Positions 1 to 10,640 of a stretch of 64,000 nucleotides of DNA are shown here, in pieces. Location of the stretch: NCBI GenBank assembly GCA_043228905.1, contig JBHGNT010000016.1, positions 16,244,001 through 16,308,000 of the forward strand, read 5' to 3'. The position numbers were made by a program, and so were the translations under genes. The notes beneath the pieces are model-generated. The model worked only from the letters and a program-made list of their open reading frames with translations, had not been told where the DNA came from and did not search any database. Every line of letters begins with the position of its first letter. Position 1 is the stretch's first letter. This stretch comes from Azolla caroliniana (Eukaryota; Polypodiophyta).

Positions 1-2409
1 GTTTACTTCTTTCGAGAGAAGGTTGAATCTTTTAAAATCTTCAAAAGATGGCATAAGTTTGTTGAGCGAGAGTCCGGAAAGTTAGTGAAGGAATTACGCT
101 CTGATCGAGGTGGAGAATTCTTATCAATAGAATTCTGTGAGTATTGCAAAGAGCATGGAATTACGCGCCAACTTAAAACTGCCTATACCCCACAACAAAA
201 TGGTGTTGTCGAACGTCGAAACCAAACAGTTGTCGAGATGGCTAGGTGTATGTTGAAGGCGCAAGCGCTACCTGACCCATTCTGGGCTGAAGCAGTGAAT
301 ACAACAGTTTACATCCTCAATCAGAGCTACACAAAGGCACTTCAAGGGAAAACACTGCACGAAGCTTATTCAGGCTAGAAACCTTCAGTGCTGCACTTTA
401 GAACCTTTGAGTGTACGTGCTATGCACATGTTCCAGATGTGGGCAGAAAGAAGTTGGATGCTAAAAGCAAGAACTGTATCTTTCTCAGATATAATGAAGA
501 GTCAAAGGCCTATCGACTCTACGATCCAGAGGCAAGAAAGATATTGACAAGCCGCGATGTGGTGTTCGATGAGGAACAACGACAACTAGCTGAGAACTGC
601 GATTCTCAAGTTATCTCATCAATTGAAGAGATATTTTACCCAATCCCAACCAATTTTCCAAAAAAGAAAGTTGAACCATCTGATGGTAATGGTTCACTAG
701 TTCAGCCTATGCCAGTCCCAAATGTAAAGAAAATACCTAAGTGGGCTCAACAACTTTTCAATGACCGAACTCCTAAAGTTGAGTTTCCTGAAACTTCAAC
801 TGATGGATTACGAAGATCAAGAAGAATACAGGAGCAAGGGAGAACCTCTGACCACATTGTCAACATGGCTCTGATGGTGGACATCATAGACTCAGTGAGT
901 GAGCCGACCTCGGTGGAGGAAGCCATGGCCGACCCGAAGTGGAAAGAGGCAATGATATCAGAATATGATAGCATCATGAAAAATGACACATGGGAGTTGG
1001 TAGAGAGGCCAACAAAGAAGAAGGTGATAGGCAGGAAGTGGGTGTGGAAAGTAAAGTATAAAGCTGATGGTTCTTTGGAGAAATTCAAGGCCAGGCTAGT
1101 AGGCCAAGGATACTCCCAAATTGAAGGGTTCGATGTACATGAAACATTTGCCCCGACAGCTCGCATGACAACAATTCGAATGGTCATAGCGTTGGTTGCT
1201 TCAAGAGGATGGCTGATTTACCAAATGGATGTCAAATCGGCATTTCTGAATGGGCATCTCAAGGAGGAGGTATACATGACGCAACCACTAAGGTTTGAGA
1301 TGCCGAATTCAGAAAACAAAGTATGCAAGCTGAAGAAGGCGTTGTATGGTCTAAAGTAAGCACCAAGAGCTTGGAACAAGAGGATAGACAACTTCTTACG
1401 ATCAATCGACTTTAAGCAATGTGCTTCAGATGCAAGTATGTATGTCAAAATGAAGGATGGGAAACAAGTCATCATCATCATTTACGTGGATGATCTAGTA
1501 CTTATTGGTGACCATGAAGAGTGCATTGGCCAAACACAAGAGTGTTTGAAAACTAAGTTTGAAATGACAGACTTGGGGATTCTACACTACTTCCTTGGAA
1601 TTGAGGTTTGGCAAACTTCGGTTGGCATCTTCATGTCACAAAGAAAGTATGCAACAGAGATCTTGAAGACCTTTGGGATGTTGGACAACAAGTCAAAGTC
1701 GACTCCAATGGAGTCAAACTGCAAACTATCCCAAGAAGACCCATCACCAATGGTTGACATAAGGAAGTATAGACAACTAGTAGGAAGTCTAATTTTCCTA
1801 TGCAACACTAGGTCGGATATTTGTTTTGAAGTCAGTGTGGTGAGTCAATTCAGCAACAAGCCGAAGGAGACTCATTGGAAAGCTGCTCTTCGTGTATTAA
1901 AGTAAATTGTTGGTACTTTAAATTACGGAATCTTCTAAAAGCCAACAATTGACGAACTTAGTGGGTATTGCGACTCCGATTGGGCTCGAGATACTGATTC
2001 CAGAAAATTAGTTTCTGGATATTGTTTTTCAATAGGTTCTGGAGCTGTTTCATGGAGTAGTAAAAAACAACCAATAGTAGCACTGTCTTCAACGGAGGCA
2101 GAATATAAAGCAGCATGCTAGGTAGTTTGGCTAAGAAGAATCCTTATGGATGTGGCGGTTCCAATAAGGACGGCAATAGTATTGAGGTGTGACAATCAGA
2201 GTTGCATGGCCATTGCCAAAAACCCTGTATTTCATGCACGTACTAAACACATAGAGATTCAATATCACTATGTGCGGGAGCTAATAAATGATGAGACTGT
2301 GGAGCATGAGTATTGTCCGACATCAGAAAATGCTACAGATATCTTCACAATGGCGCTTGGAGCAGAACAACTACAACAACACCTTCGAAGACTAGGAGTT
2401 GGTCATTGA
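1..2409 (+). pseudogene. Copia-I pol (integrase, RT, RNase H), decayed, 5' cut by window
   Basis: The frame starting at base 1 reads through a Ty1/Copia polyprotein in canonical order. The integrase core comes first (RSDRGGEF and PQQNGVVERRNQ, about 94-230). The RT follows (KWVWKVKYKADG, MDVKSAFLNGHL, LYGLK, then YVDD near 1486). RNase H comes last ([41 protein letters not shown]). All parts stay in one frame, interrupted by in-frame stops at 376, 1357, 1903, 1936 and 2119 and by no frameshift. A poly-G polypurine tract and an LTR follow directly. The element made an RNA-templated integration machinery once, but this copy cannot encode it now. Gag and protease lie outside the window. Assignment to Copia is secure because integrase precedes RT. 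Confidence 0.93.
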
Positions 2410-2410
2410 G

Positions 2411-3002
2411 GGGGGGTGTTAGATATACTCAATGATCAGGACCAAGTTGTTAATCTATCCCCATATGTGCTCTTAGAGTGCACATTTTGTGATAGCACCC
2501 CAAATGAGCGACTAGTGTGCAACTCGACCATATGGGTCGATAAGTTGTTAATCTAGGAAACCGTAGATGCGTAGGACACAATGTATTTAGGAAAGAGAGA
2601 AATAGGTAATAGTATTGGTTAATCAAGCCAACTAGAATATTTTGTGGGCAAGTTACGATGTACTTAGTCTTGAAGTATGCATCATTGACTTCAAGATATA
2701 TACTAGCCTGTACCTAGGGAGTTGGGTCATATTAAATGACAAGTCAGTTGACAGAAAAGGAATATCTCCACTACTATCAACTGACTTGCACATTTAATGT
2801 TATACGTAGACCAAACATAGAAAGCAATCCACTTTCTTTTCACGGTGGTTGGCTTGATTATTTGTCCCCACTAATTTTGTAGTGAGTTGGTCCATATCCT
2901 ATCTAAGCTCTAAGGTGTGAGTGCATGGGAAAACTACCATTGTGAGCTACTCTCATATGTAATAGAAGTTTTGTTTTCATATATCCCATCCCTGTAGCTG
3001 CA
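2411..3002 (+). repeat. Polypurine tract and 3' LTR of Copia-I
   Basis: The pol stop at 2407-2409 is followed by a G-rich polypurine tract (2408-2416). TGTTAGATATACTC at 2417 then starts the LTR with the usual TG. The right edge is uncertain: CTGCA near 3002 is the best candidate, and the next element starts at 3021. The LTR carries an imperfect inverted repeat, with arms at 2731-2751 and 2777-2798. The 5' LTR is outside the window. Confidence 0.75.
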
Positions 3003-3020
3003 ACTCTGAAAAGAATGGCG

Positions 3021-3462
3021 TGCGGAAGCAGTATAGGAAACCGAACAATAGAAAACGCAGGTTTAATCGAAAGCTTAGGTTTGCACAGTACGCACGGGAG
3101 AGAGAAAGAGAGAGAGAGTAAAAACAAGAACTCAATTCAAAAATAATACTCGTTCTATACGTAGGATGTGCTCAGTGAGCACTTTTTATACAAGCCCTGA
3201 CAATTGGGCTAACACAAGTACTAACAGTACTTGACTACTCATAAATGAGCCTCCACTCTTACTCCCAAAACTATTCCTTACGAGGAATATCTTTCTACCA
3301 GCCTTTCGGTTTATGCCCCGATCCGGCCTTCCTACGCACTGGTTTGCGTACCGGTTTACGCATCCGTTTTACGCACCGGTCCGACCTAACCGATCGGTCC
3401 CAACCGATCCGGTCCTCAGCTTGGTCAGCAGATCCGGACGATGTTGAGCTTGTCTCTAAACA
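3021..3462 (-). repeat. 3' LTR of Copia-II (minus copy)
   Basis: Read on the minus strand this 442-bp LTR starts TGTTTAGAGACAAGCTCAAC at 3462 and ends TGCTTCCGCA at 3021. It matches in order the plus-strand LTR at 14768-15150, which starts TGTTGAGAGACAAGCTC and also ends TGCTTCCGCA. A purine tract (complement of CTCCCCCTC) abuts it on the internal side. Confidence 0.88.
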
Positions 3463-5311
3463 CTCCCCCTCAAACTCAACTTGATGCTCTTCCGGATCTT
3501 CCGGATCACCGCTTCGGTTCCTCCTGGCTCCACACCTCGCTCGCGCTCTTCGGTCTGTTCGATTCTGCGCGCTTCGACCCTTTCAGTCGGCTTGTGTGCT
3601 CCCATGGCCCTTCACAGCTCCCTTTCCGTAGCGGTGTTGGTGCTTCTCCTGCTTCCTTCTTTTCCGCTTGGCCCTCGGTTGATTCAGTGTATCCGAATCA
3701 AACATTCGAACTGACTCGGCTACCTCCGATCGGTTTTCGCTCTCATCTGAGTTGGCTGTATCCAACTCATCTTCGCTCTTCTCTCCCTTGACGGCGTCAT
3801 CTCCCCCATGCTTGGTTGACTTCGGCTCTTCCTTTGGGCTGCTCCCCTTATGTCCGCTTCGGGATTCTTCCACAGATCCGCCCTCGGCTTCTTCAGCCGA
3901 TCCGAAGTCGAATTCGTCACCCGACTCGGTGTCGCGGTCTTCCCCGCTCCTTTCCAGCTTACTTCCATGGTCATTCGGGACGACGTCACTCCCCCTCAAG
4001 TTTGGCACGTCAAGGTGACGCAATCCAAGCGCACCTGAGAAGTGCCGCAACTTGTCCAAACCAAGGGGCTTGGTGAAGATGTCGGGAGTTTGCTGATCCG
4101 TCGGAAAATACTGAAGTTCGACTTCACCAGACCCCGTTCTTTGCAAGCTGGATGCTGCTGAGGTTGTCACAGTAGATCGTCGTCGGATCGGACACCTCCT
4201 CTAGCAGGTCCTTAAGTAGCCGCTTCAACCATATGGCTTCGCATGTCGCAACAACCACTCCTCTATACTCAGCTTCGGTGCTCGATAGTGCAACTGTCGG
4301 CTGCTTCTTACTGCTCCACGTTATCGCAACACTCCCAAGATAGAACGCGTATCCGGACGTGGATCAACGATCAAAGGCGTTACCAGACCAATAAGCATCG
4401 GTGTAGCTGACCAACTGTGAGGCTGCACGGGTCCGATATAGCAGTCCCCTGTCCTTAGTGCCGCTTACGTGCCGCAGTACGCGTTGCGCACACTGAAGGT
4501 GCTCCTCGGTAGGCCGCGCCATGAACTGACTGATCACCTCGACCGGGTAGCTGAGATCTGGTCGGGTGATGGTCAAGTATATAAGGCTGCCGACTATGTG
4601 TCGGAACCTCGTCGGGTCGCATACCTCTCTGGACTCGGGCCGAAGCTTGACGGTTCTATCCAGAGGAGTCGAGATGGACTTATAGTCTGCCATCCCAAAT
4701 TTGAAGAGCTTATTCAACGCATAATGGCGCTGGCTGATCAATATGCCTTCAGGGGTATGGATCACTTCGATCCCGAGGAAGTAATGAAGATCCCCCAGAT
4801 TCTTCATGTCGAACGATGTCACAAGCTGGAGCTTCACGTGGTCGATTTCACCTAGGTCGGCACCGGTGATGACCAAGTCATCAACATAGAGTAAAATACT
4901 GACAGGCCCAAGGTGACCTTTCCGAACGAACAGTGAGGAGTCCGATTTTGACGTCGCAAAGCCCATCCGACGCAGTCGATGCGTGATCTTCGCGTTCCAG
5001 GCACGCGGGGCTTGCTTCAGTCCGTAAAGGGACTTCTTCAATCGGCACACTCCCGACGTGTTCGTTCCGAAGTGAAATCCGGGGGGTTGTACCATGTACA
5101 CTTGTTCCTCAAGCTGGCCTTGCAGGAACGCATTCTTTACATCCATCTGATGCATGTACCACCCCTTTGCCGCAGCTACAACGAGCAAAACACGGACGAT
5201 CGTCATCTTCGCAACCGGCGCAAACGTCTCATCGTAATCGATGCCGTGTTTCTGCGCGTAGCCTTTCGCTACTAACCGGGCCTTGTATCGGTTGATCGAG
5301 CCGTCAATGTT
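3463..5311 (-). pseudogene. Copia-II pol (RT, RNase H and C-terminal tail), 5'-truncated
   Basis: Read from 5311 downward, the frame enters inside the RT (INRYKARLVAKGY). It passes FAPVAKMTIVRVLL, MDVKNAFLQGQLEEQ, SLYGLKQAPRAWNAKI and YVDDLVITG (about 4877-4888). It then runs through RNase H ([17 protein letters not shown]) to TDQQTPDIFTKPLG. A stop lies near 4364. Relative to the plus-strand copy at 13974-14095, about 62 bp of RNase H are missing at 4133-4145. After RNase H the frame stays open for another 130 or so residues of acidic then basic sequence (3583-3990). The GC content is visibly higher than in neighbouring DNA. Everything upstream of the RT is gone, and the break at 5311 abuts Gypsy-I. 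Confidence 0.9.
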
Positions 5312-5377
5312 TTAACTAATAGCCAATCTTCGGATGAAAACCAGCCAGAAGAGGTATGATTTTACGATATCCAGAGT

Positions 5378-6205
5378 GAAGACAATATGCCTTATCCGTA
5401 TTCTAAGTTCCGTGAGGGAGCTGATGTAAAAGCGCATGTTAGGGACTTCCTAACAACATGGTTAATCTCCCATGTTAGGGACTTCCTAACAACATGGTTA
5501 ATCTCCCATGCAACAACCGAAGATAAGTCTAAGATTGTTGAGTTTGTTTTGTCATTGGATGGTTAGTCTGCTAACTAGTTCGCGCAAAATGGTCTTCGTG
5601 CGTTCGAAACATTCGAACAACTGACCAGTAAATTTCTGCAATTATTTCATCGTCAGATTCCTCAAAAGGATCTGATAGCGCAATTTTATGCGCTATATTA
5701 GGAGCAACATGAAACGGTGTCTCAGTTTGTAATCCATTTTCAGAATTTATAACTCCAAATATCCAGGCCCATTCCGGACAACGAATTGAAGGATGTATTC
5801 CTTGAAGCCATTCGTGAACCATTACGAACAACATTGAAAGTGTTTGATTTCCGGAATCAGACAATAGAGCAAATGATTGATAAGGGAATCGCTATGGGCC
5901 AAACTCCGATAAATGTACGACGTATGGATATGTCGGCATTACATCATACATTGCCAATGGTGGAGGAGTTGCAATTTAGACAAGCAGTACAATGTACTGC
6001 TTGTCTGAATACAGGGCATTCGGCAATTGAATGTAGTTTACAGACACATTGTACAATATGCCATTCTAAACTACATTCGGTCGAGCAATGTGAATATAAT
6101 TTACTCAATAAAACAACGGCGCCGGTCCGACAAATCTTTCTGGAAAATGGGTATCATAACAACCGGAATATGTTCAATAATGGATACCAGGAGAATGTTC
6201 GATAG
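5378..6205 (+). pseudogene. Gypsy-I gag with two tandem CCHC zinc knuckles
   Basis: One frame runs from MPYPYSKFREG through an alpha-helical capsid-like segment (FETFEQLTSKFLQLFHRQIP, ETVSQFVIHFQN, PDNELKDVFLEAIREPLRTT). It ends in two nucleic-acid-binding knuckles at 5993-6091, CTACLNTGHSAIEC and CTICHSKLHSVEQC, both fitting CX2CX4HX4C. Four in-frame stops interrupt it between 5563 and 5750, with no frame change. Gag would coat the element RNA in cytoplasmic particles. A 12-codon in-frame tandem duplication lies at 5435-5506. Two adjacent knuckles are more than the single one usual in plant Gypsy gag. Confidence 0.8.
5435..5506 (+). repeat. 36-bp tandem duplication inside Gypsy-I gag
   Basis: CATGTTAGGGACTTCCTAAC and the 16 bases after it occur twice back to back (5435-5470 and 5471-5506) with no mismatch. 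The unit is 12 codons, so the gag frame is kept and HVRDFLTTWLIS is repeated. Confidence 0.95.
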
Positions 6206-7509
6206 GAGAATTTTCAAGAAAATCATGATTTCTCGGCGGCACAGAATACTAATCAACATCAACAAAATGTCATGAACATCGAGTTGAATTCGAGCCTTAG
6301 GTCCTTGTACATACATATTTCTCCTAGAAAAACTTTAGACTTTAAACCTTTGTATAAAGACTTAGTATGTAAGACTGAGTATGTAAGACTCAACATGTAA
6401 GACTTGGCATGCAAGAATCAGTATGCTTGACTTGGCATGAGCATGCTTATCATGCATCACTATATGTATAAAAAGGGTTGATCTCCCTTGTTAACATCAA
6501 GGAGATCAACACCAGTCATGGAACAGATATTCGTACTCATTGTCATCAACTTCTCCATCTCTCTTTCTCATCAATTCACCCATATCTTTGTCTTCCAATT
6601 ATTCATCCATGACACAAAATGGCTTCAAGGAGATCAGCACCAGTCATGGAATAGATATTCATACTCATTGTCATCAACGTCTCCATCTCTGTTTCTCATC
6701 AATTCACCCATATCTTTGTCTTCCAATTATTCATCCATGACACAAAATGGCGGACGGTTTAAGTAGAACCATTATAAAAATAAAAAATTCTGTAAGCCAA
6801 AAGCCTCACGACAATTTCAACAACCTCTGAATTCTAATGGGAATGAAGGTCAGTGTTTATGCAAAGTGAAGGAAATGGAAATCATCAATATGTGCAAGGT
6901 GAAGGAAGTGGAACATTTGTTCCTACTTGCTATATTTGCTGACAAAGTGGTCATTATGCAAATTAGTGTCCCTCTAAAGGAAAAGGACCGGCGGTTAATA
7001 TGGTTATGCCAGAAATACAGCAAGTAACCACTAGAAGCAAAAGTAAACAATCGGAGTGGAAAATTCAGGAAGCAGTCTGGAAAGCAGCGAAGGAATGGGT
7101 AGAAGAAGCAAATCAAAGTAATGTATCCTGAATGCTCCAAGACAATGAGCTTAACCAAACTACCGAATTACCGACAGCTGTAGCGGTACCGGAACAAGAG
7201 GACACTTGGAAGATCTTGGCAGATTGCCAAGTATCATTACCGCTGACAGGATTACTCAAGTGAGTTCCTCGGTTTACTGAAAAGGTGACAACATTGATTG
7301 CCTAAAAGGGGTCGGAACAGGTAGCGGTGCACTATAGCCAACCAAGTACTAGTCCTTCGATCATGGATGAGCAAAATCCATCTATTAAGGTAATAATTCA
7401 TGGTCAAGAAATAGAAGGTGCTATTGTCGATGGTGGTTCAAGAGTTAATGTTATTAATAAAACTACTTGCGATCGACTAGGTATTACCAAATGGGAAGCA
7501 TGCCAGTAG
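6206..7509 (+). pseudogene. Gypsy-I gag C-terminus, third zinc knuckle and protease
   Basis: After low-complexity linker sequence, a third CCHC knuckle can be read at 6928-6969 (C, 2, C, 4, H, 4, C spacing). Two of its codons are now stops (TGA 6940, TAG 6964). The same frame continues through KGKGPAVNMVMPEIQQ and further stops to a retropepsin-like segment at 7327-7509. That segment is IKVIIHGQEIEGAIVDGGSR followed by VNVINKTTCDRLGI. VDGGS is the single aspartate active-site loop of a plant Gypsy protease, which acts as a dimer to cut the polyprotein. The family assignment rests on this motif and its place before RT. Confidence 0.72.
6497..6752 (+). repeat. 128-bp tandem duplication in the Gypsy-I gag linker
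   Basis: Two adjacent units start at 6497 and 6625, each beginning TCAAGGAGATCA and ending ATGACACAAAATGGC, with only a few substitutions between them. 128 is not a multiple of three, so the duplication shifts frame in anything read through it. It lies in Ser/His-rich, probably unstructured sequence between the gag knuckles and a third knuckle. Confidence 0.93.
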
Positions 7510-10500
7510 ATGAGCAAACAATGAAGGAAATCCGATTGCAGCAGGATGCTACCGATAGAGAGATGAAGGTGTCGCAATGAGTTCAAGCTTCAGCATTGGA
7601 AGAAGTAAATTTGGCAGAAAAGGATAAAGGCAATGAGTTGAAAACGATGCTGATTGCTAAGGATATGATAGAAGTGGATAAGCAAAGGTTAACGGCGTTA
7701 CTAAAACAATATAAGGATGTATTCGCTTCGTCTTTTGAAGATATGAAAGGGCTCTATCCGACTTTCTGTCAACATCCAATTAACCTGCATAATCATGCAA
7801 AACCAGTTCAGCAACGCAGGTATTGCTTAAATCCGAATTATGCTATTAAAGTGAAAGAAGAAATAGATAAACTTCTAAAAGTCGGGTTTATTCGTCCGGT
7901 GAAAAAATTAACATGGCTAAGTCCAATCGTAGTAGTTCTGAAGAAAAATGGCAAAATTCGATTCTGTGTCGACTACAGAAAACTGAATGCAGAAACGGTT
8001 ACAGATGCATTTCCATTACCATTCACGGATGGTATATTCGATGCGGTAGTTGGCCATGAAATGTATAGTTTCCTGGATGGTTTTAGTGGCTATAATCAGG
8101 TTCGGATGCATCCGGAAGATCAAGAGAAGACGGCTTTTGTTACAGAATGGGGAGTGTTTGTGGCGGTGGTAATGATGTTCAGTTTGAAAACAACTACAAC
8201 TACATTTTAAAGAGTTATATAGGAAATATTTGCGGATTACATTCCCGTATTTATGTAAGTCTTTATGGATGATTTTGCCATTTATAGTAGAAAATCGGAA
8301 CATTTTGAGCATTTACGGCTATGCTTAGAACAATGTCGGAAAGGTCGGCTTAGTTTGAATCCAGCAAAATGTGCATTCAACGTGACTAGTGGAACATTGT
8401 TAGGCCATATCGTCAGTCAAGAAGGAATTGCAGTTGATCCAGACAAAGTCAAAGCCATATTAGAAGCATCAGCACCTGAAAACGCTAAAGCTCTCAATCA
8501 GTTCTTGGGTCAGATTAGATGGAATATCAGGATGATAAGATATCTTGCGGATGTAGCTATTCCTTTACATACAACAGTGCACAAAGTTCTTATTCAATGG
8601 ACAAATGTAGAACAGGATGCATATGAATGTCTGAAGAAAATGCTGACCAAGGTGCTTGTGGCTCAATCACCTGATTGGAATAAACCATTCCATGTGTTCG
8701 TCAACGCATCGGATATCGCAATCGGAAGTGCATTAATGTAGTTAGCCGAATCGAATTGGTATAAACCAATGTATTATGCTAGTCGGAAACTCTCAACAGC
8801 AGAAAGAAATTACTCTACAACTGAAAGAGAAGCCTTAGGAATGATTTATAGTGTCAATAAATTTCGACACTATCTTTTGGGTAAAAAGTTTACATCTCAT
8901 GTCAATCATTCGGCTCTTCTTTATTTGGTTTCCAAGCAAGAGTTAACTGGTCACTTGGCAAGATGGACGTTGTTACTCCAAGAGTTTGAATTCGACATTT
9001 TACATAGGCTAGGAGTACAACATGTGGTTGCAGATTATCTCAGCTGACTGGAATCGGGAGAAGAAGGCATAGGTGTAAAAGATGATTTTCCGGATGGGCA
9101 GGTTTTTCGAGTGGAAGCAGTAAATGTCCAGGAAATAAATGAAGGAAGTGCGGATGCTTGGATCTCAGAAATGACAATCTTTCTTTCAATAGGGATACCA
9201 CCCGAACATTTATCAGCAGATGAGAGGAAAAGGTTAGCTATTCGGAGTCGAAATTTTTGTCTTTTGAACGACACTCTATATCATAAAGGTGCAAATGGAA
9301 TTTGGAGAAGAGCACTACGGGAGTTCGAGAAATCGGTCATTCTCAGGGAATCGCACTATGGAATTGCAGGTGGTCATTACGCCCGGGAAACAACAACCCG
9401 AAAGATATGGAACAATGGCTTGTGGTGGCTGACAGTCATGAAAGATGCAATCGACTATTGTCGGAAGTGTCATTTATGCCAACCAATGGGGCAACCTACA
9501 GAAAAAGACTGGATGTCATTTCAACATGTATTACCTCTGGAACCTTCCCAAACATGGGGTTTGGATTTTGTCGGCCCATTCAAACCGGCAGTAGTATGAA
9601 CTGGTAATCGTTACATTATAGTCGCCACCGATTACTACACAAAGTGGGTAGAAGCTAACCCTCTTAGAGATAATACAGCTGCTTCAACGACAACATTCTT
9701 GTACAAAAATATATGGTGTAGATTCGGGTGTCCAATAGAGTTAGTGAGCGATCAAGGTATGCATTTCATTAACAAGATTGTTCATGAGTTTTCTACATAC
9801 TATACAGTGATTCATAAGAAAAGTACTCCTTACTATCGACAAGAAAATGGATTAGCGGAGTTGACAAACAAAACTCTGCAGACGATACTCAAAAAGATAG
9901 TAAATGAGAACCGTACAGATTGGGATGAAAAGCTTCATAGTGCATTATGGGCATATCAGACGTCTTACAAAACATCTATTAAATCAATGCCTTTCTGTCT
10001 AGCATTCGGGTTAGAAGTGGTAATGCCAGTCGAATTTCAAATTCCAACACTCCGAATACAAGCAACTAAAAAGTTAAATGAGCTGCAGTCGGAACAAATT
10101 CGGAAAGAAACTTTATTACTGTTAGAAGAAGATCGAATACACATTATGTCAGCTTTGGAGCACAAGCAATGACAAACAAAAGCATTTGTAAATCGGCACC
10201 GACGGAAGACCGAAACACAGTTCGGAATCGGAAATTCAGTGCTCGTATTCCAAACCAAGATGGGGGCTATCGATTTAGATGGAGTGGACCAGTGTGGATT
10301 ATGAATAGCAAATATGGAACGTACCAGGTGGGTACTTTAGCAGGCGAAATTTTACCCAAATGGGTAAATGGTTTCCGGCTTAAACTGTATCACAGTGAAA
10401 TGCCGAAAAACCCATTCAAAGTTGAATCAATAAAAAAAACTAACTATAGAATATTTTCTTGGCAAAGACAACTAACTGTCAAAAAGGATTCTTGGGAATG
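7510..10500 (+). pseudogene. Gypsy-I pol: RT, RNase H, integrase
   Basis: One frame (7596 to about 10172) holds the whole enzyme block. The RT has FIRPVKKLTWLSPIVVVLKK, FCVDYRKLNAETVTD, FLDGFSGYNQVRMHPEDQEK and a catalytic FMDD at 8262-8273 in place of YxDD. RNase H has FVNASDIAIGSALM, STTEREALGMIYSVNKFRHY and VADYLS. The integrase has an HHCC-type zinc finger (HYGIAGGHYA, CRKCHLC) and catalytic region motifs GLDFVGPF, TDYYTKW, VSDQGMHF and ENGLAELTNK. Stops at about 8207, 8218, 8254, 8739, 9045 and 9597 break it without shifting frame. Near 10255 the frame changes, and the integrase C-terminus continues (RWSGPVWIMNSKYGTYQ). This copy is inactive. Confidence 0.92.
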
Positions 10501-10518
10501 ACTCACAAATGCTATAAA

Positions 10519-10530
10519 TAAAGGGGGGAG
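10519..10530 (+). promoter_or_regulatory. Polypurine tract-like site internal to Gypsy-I
   Basis: TAAAGGGGGGAG followed by TG looks like a plus-strand primer and LTR start. The sequence after it goes on into the extra ORF, and no matching LTR was found. It may be an internal polypurine tract or chance. Confidence 0.35.
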
Positions 10531-10640
10531 TGAAGGCATGCTACTAATTGTCATTATTACTATACTTGGTTTATTACTTTAATAGCACTCCTAGTAATTA
10601 CCTACATTTATACTATCTTTTTATATATTCCCTAGGCATA

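Noticed and set aside
3245-4076. Plus-strand frames of 80-120 codons over the Copia-II minus copy
   Set aside because: Antisense of the LTR and tail of Copia-II; the GC-rich composition makes long chance frames likely.
4469-4855. Plus-strand 128-codon frame
   Set aside because: It lies antisense to the Copia-II RT, whose motifs are clear on the minus strand.
6850-7158. Minus-strand 102-codon frame over the Gypsy-I gag-protease region
   Set aside because: The plus strand carries a zinc knuckle and protease motif in place; the minus frame has no recognisable feature.
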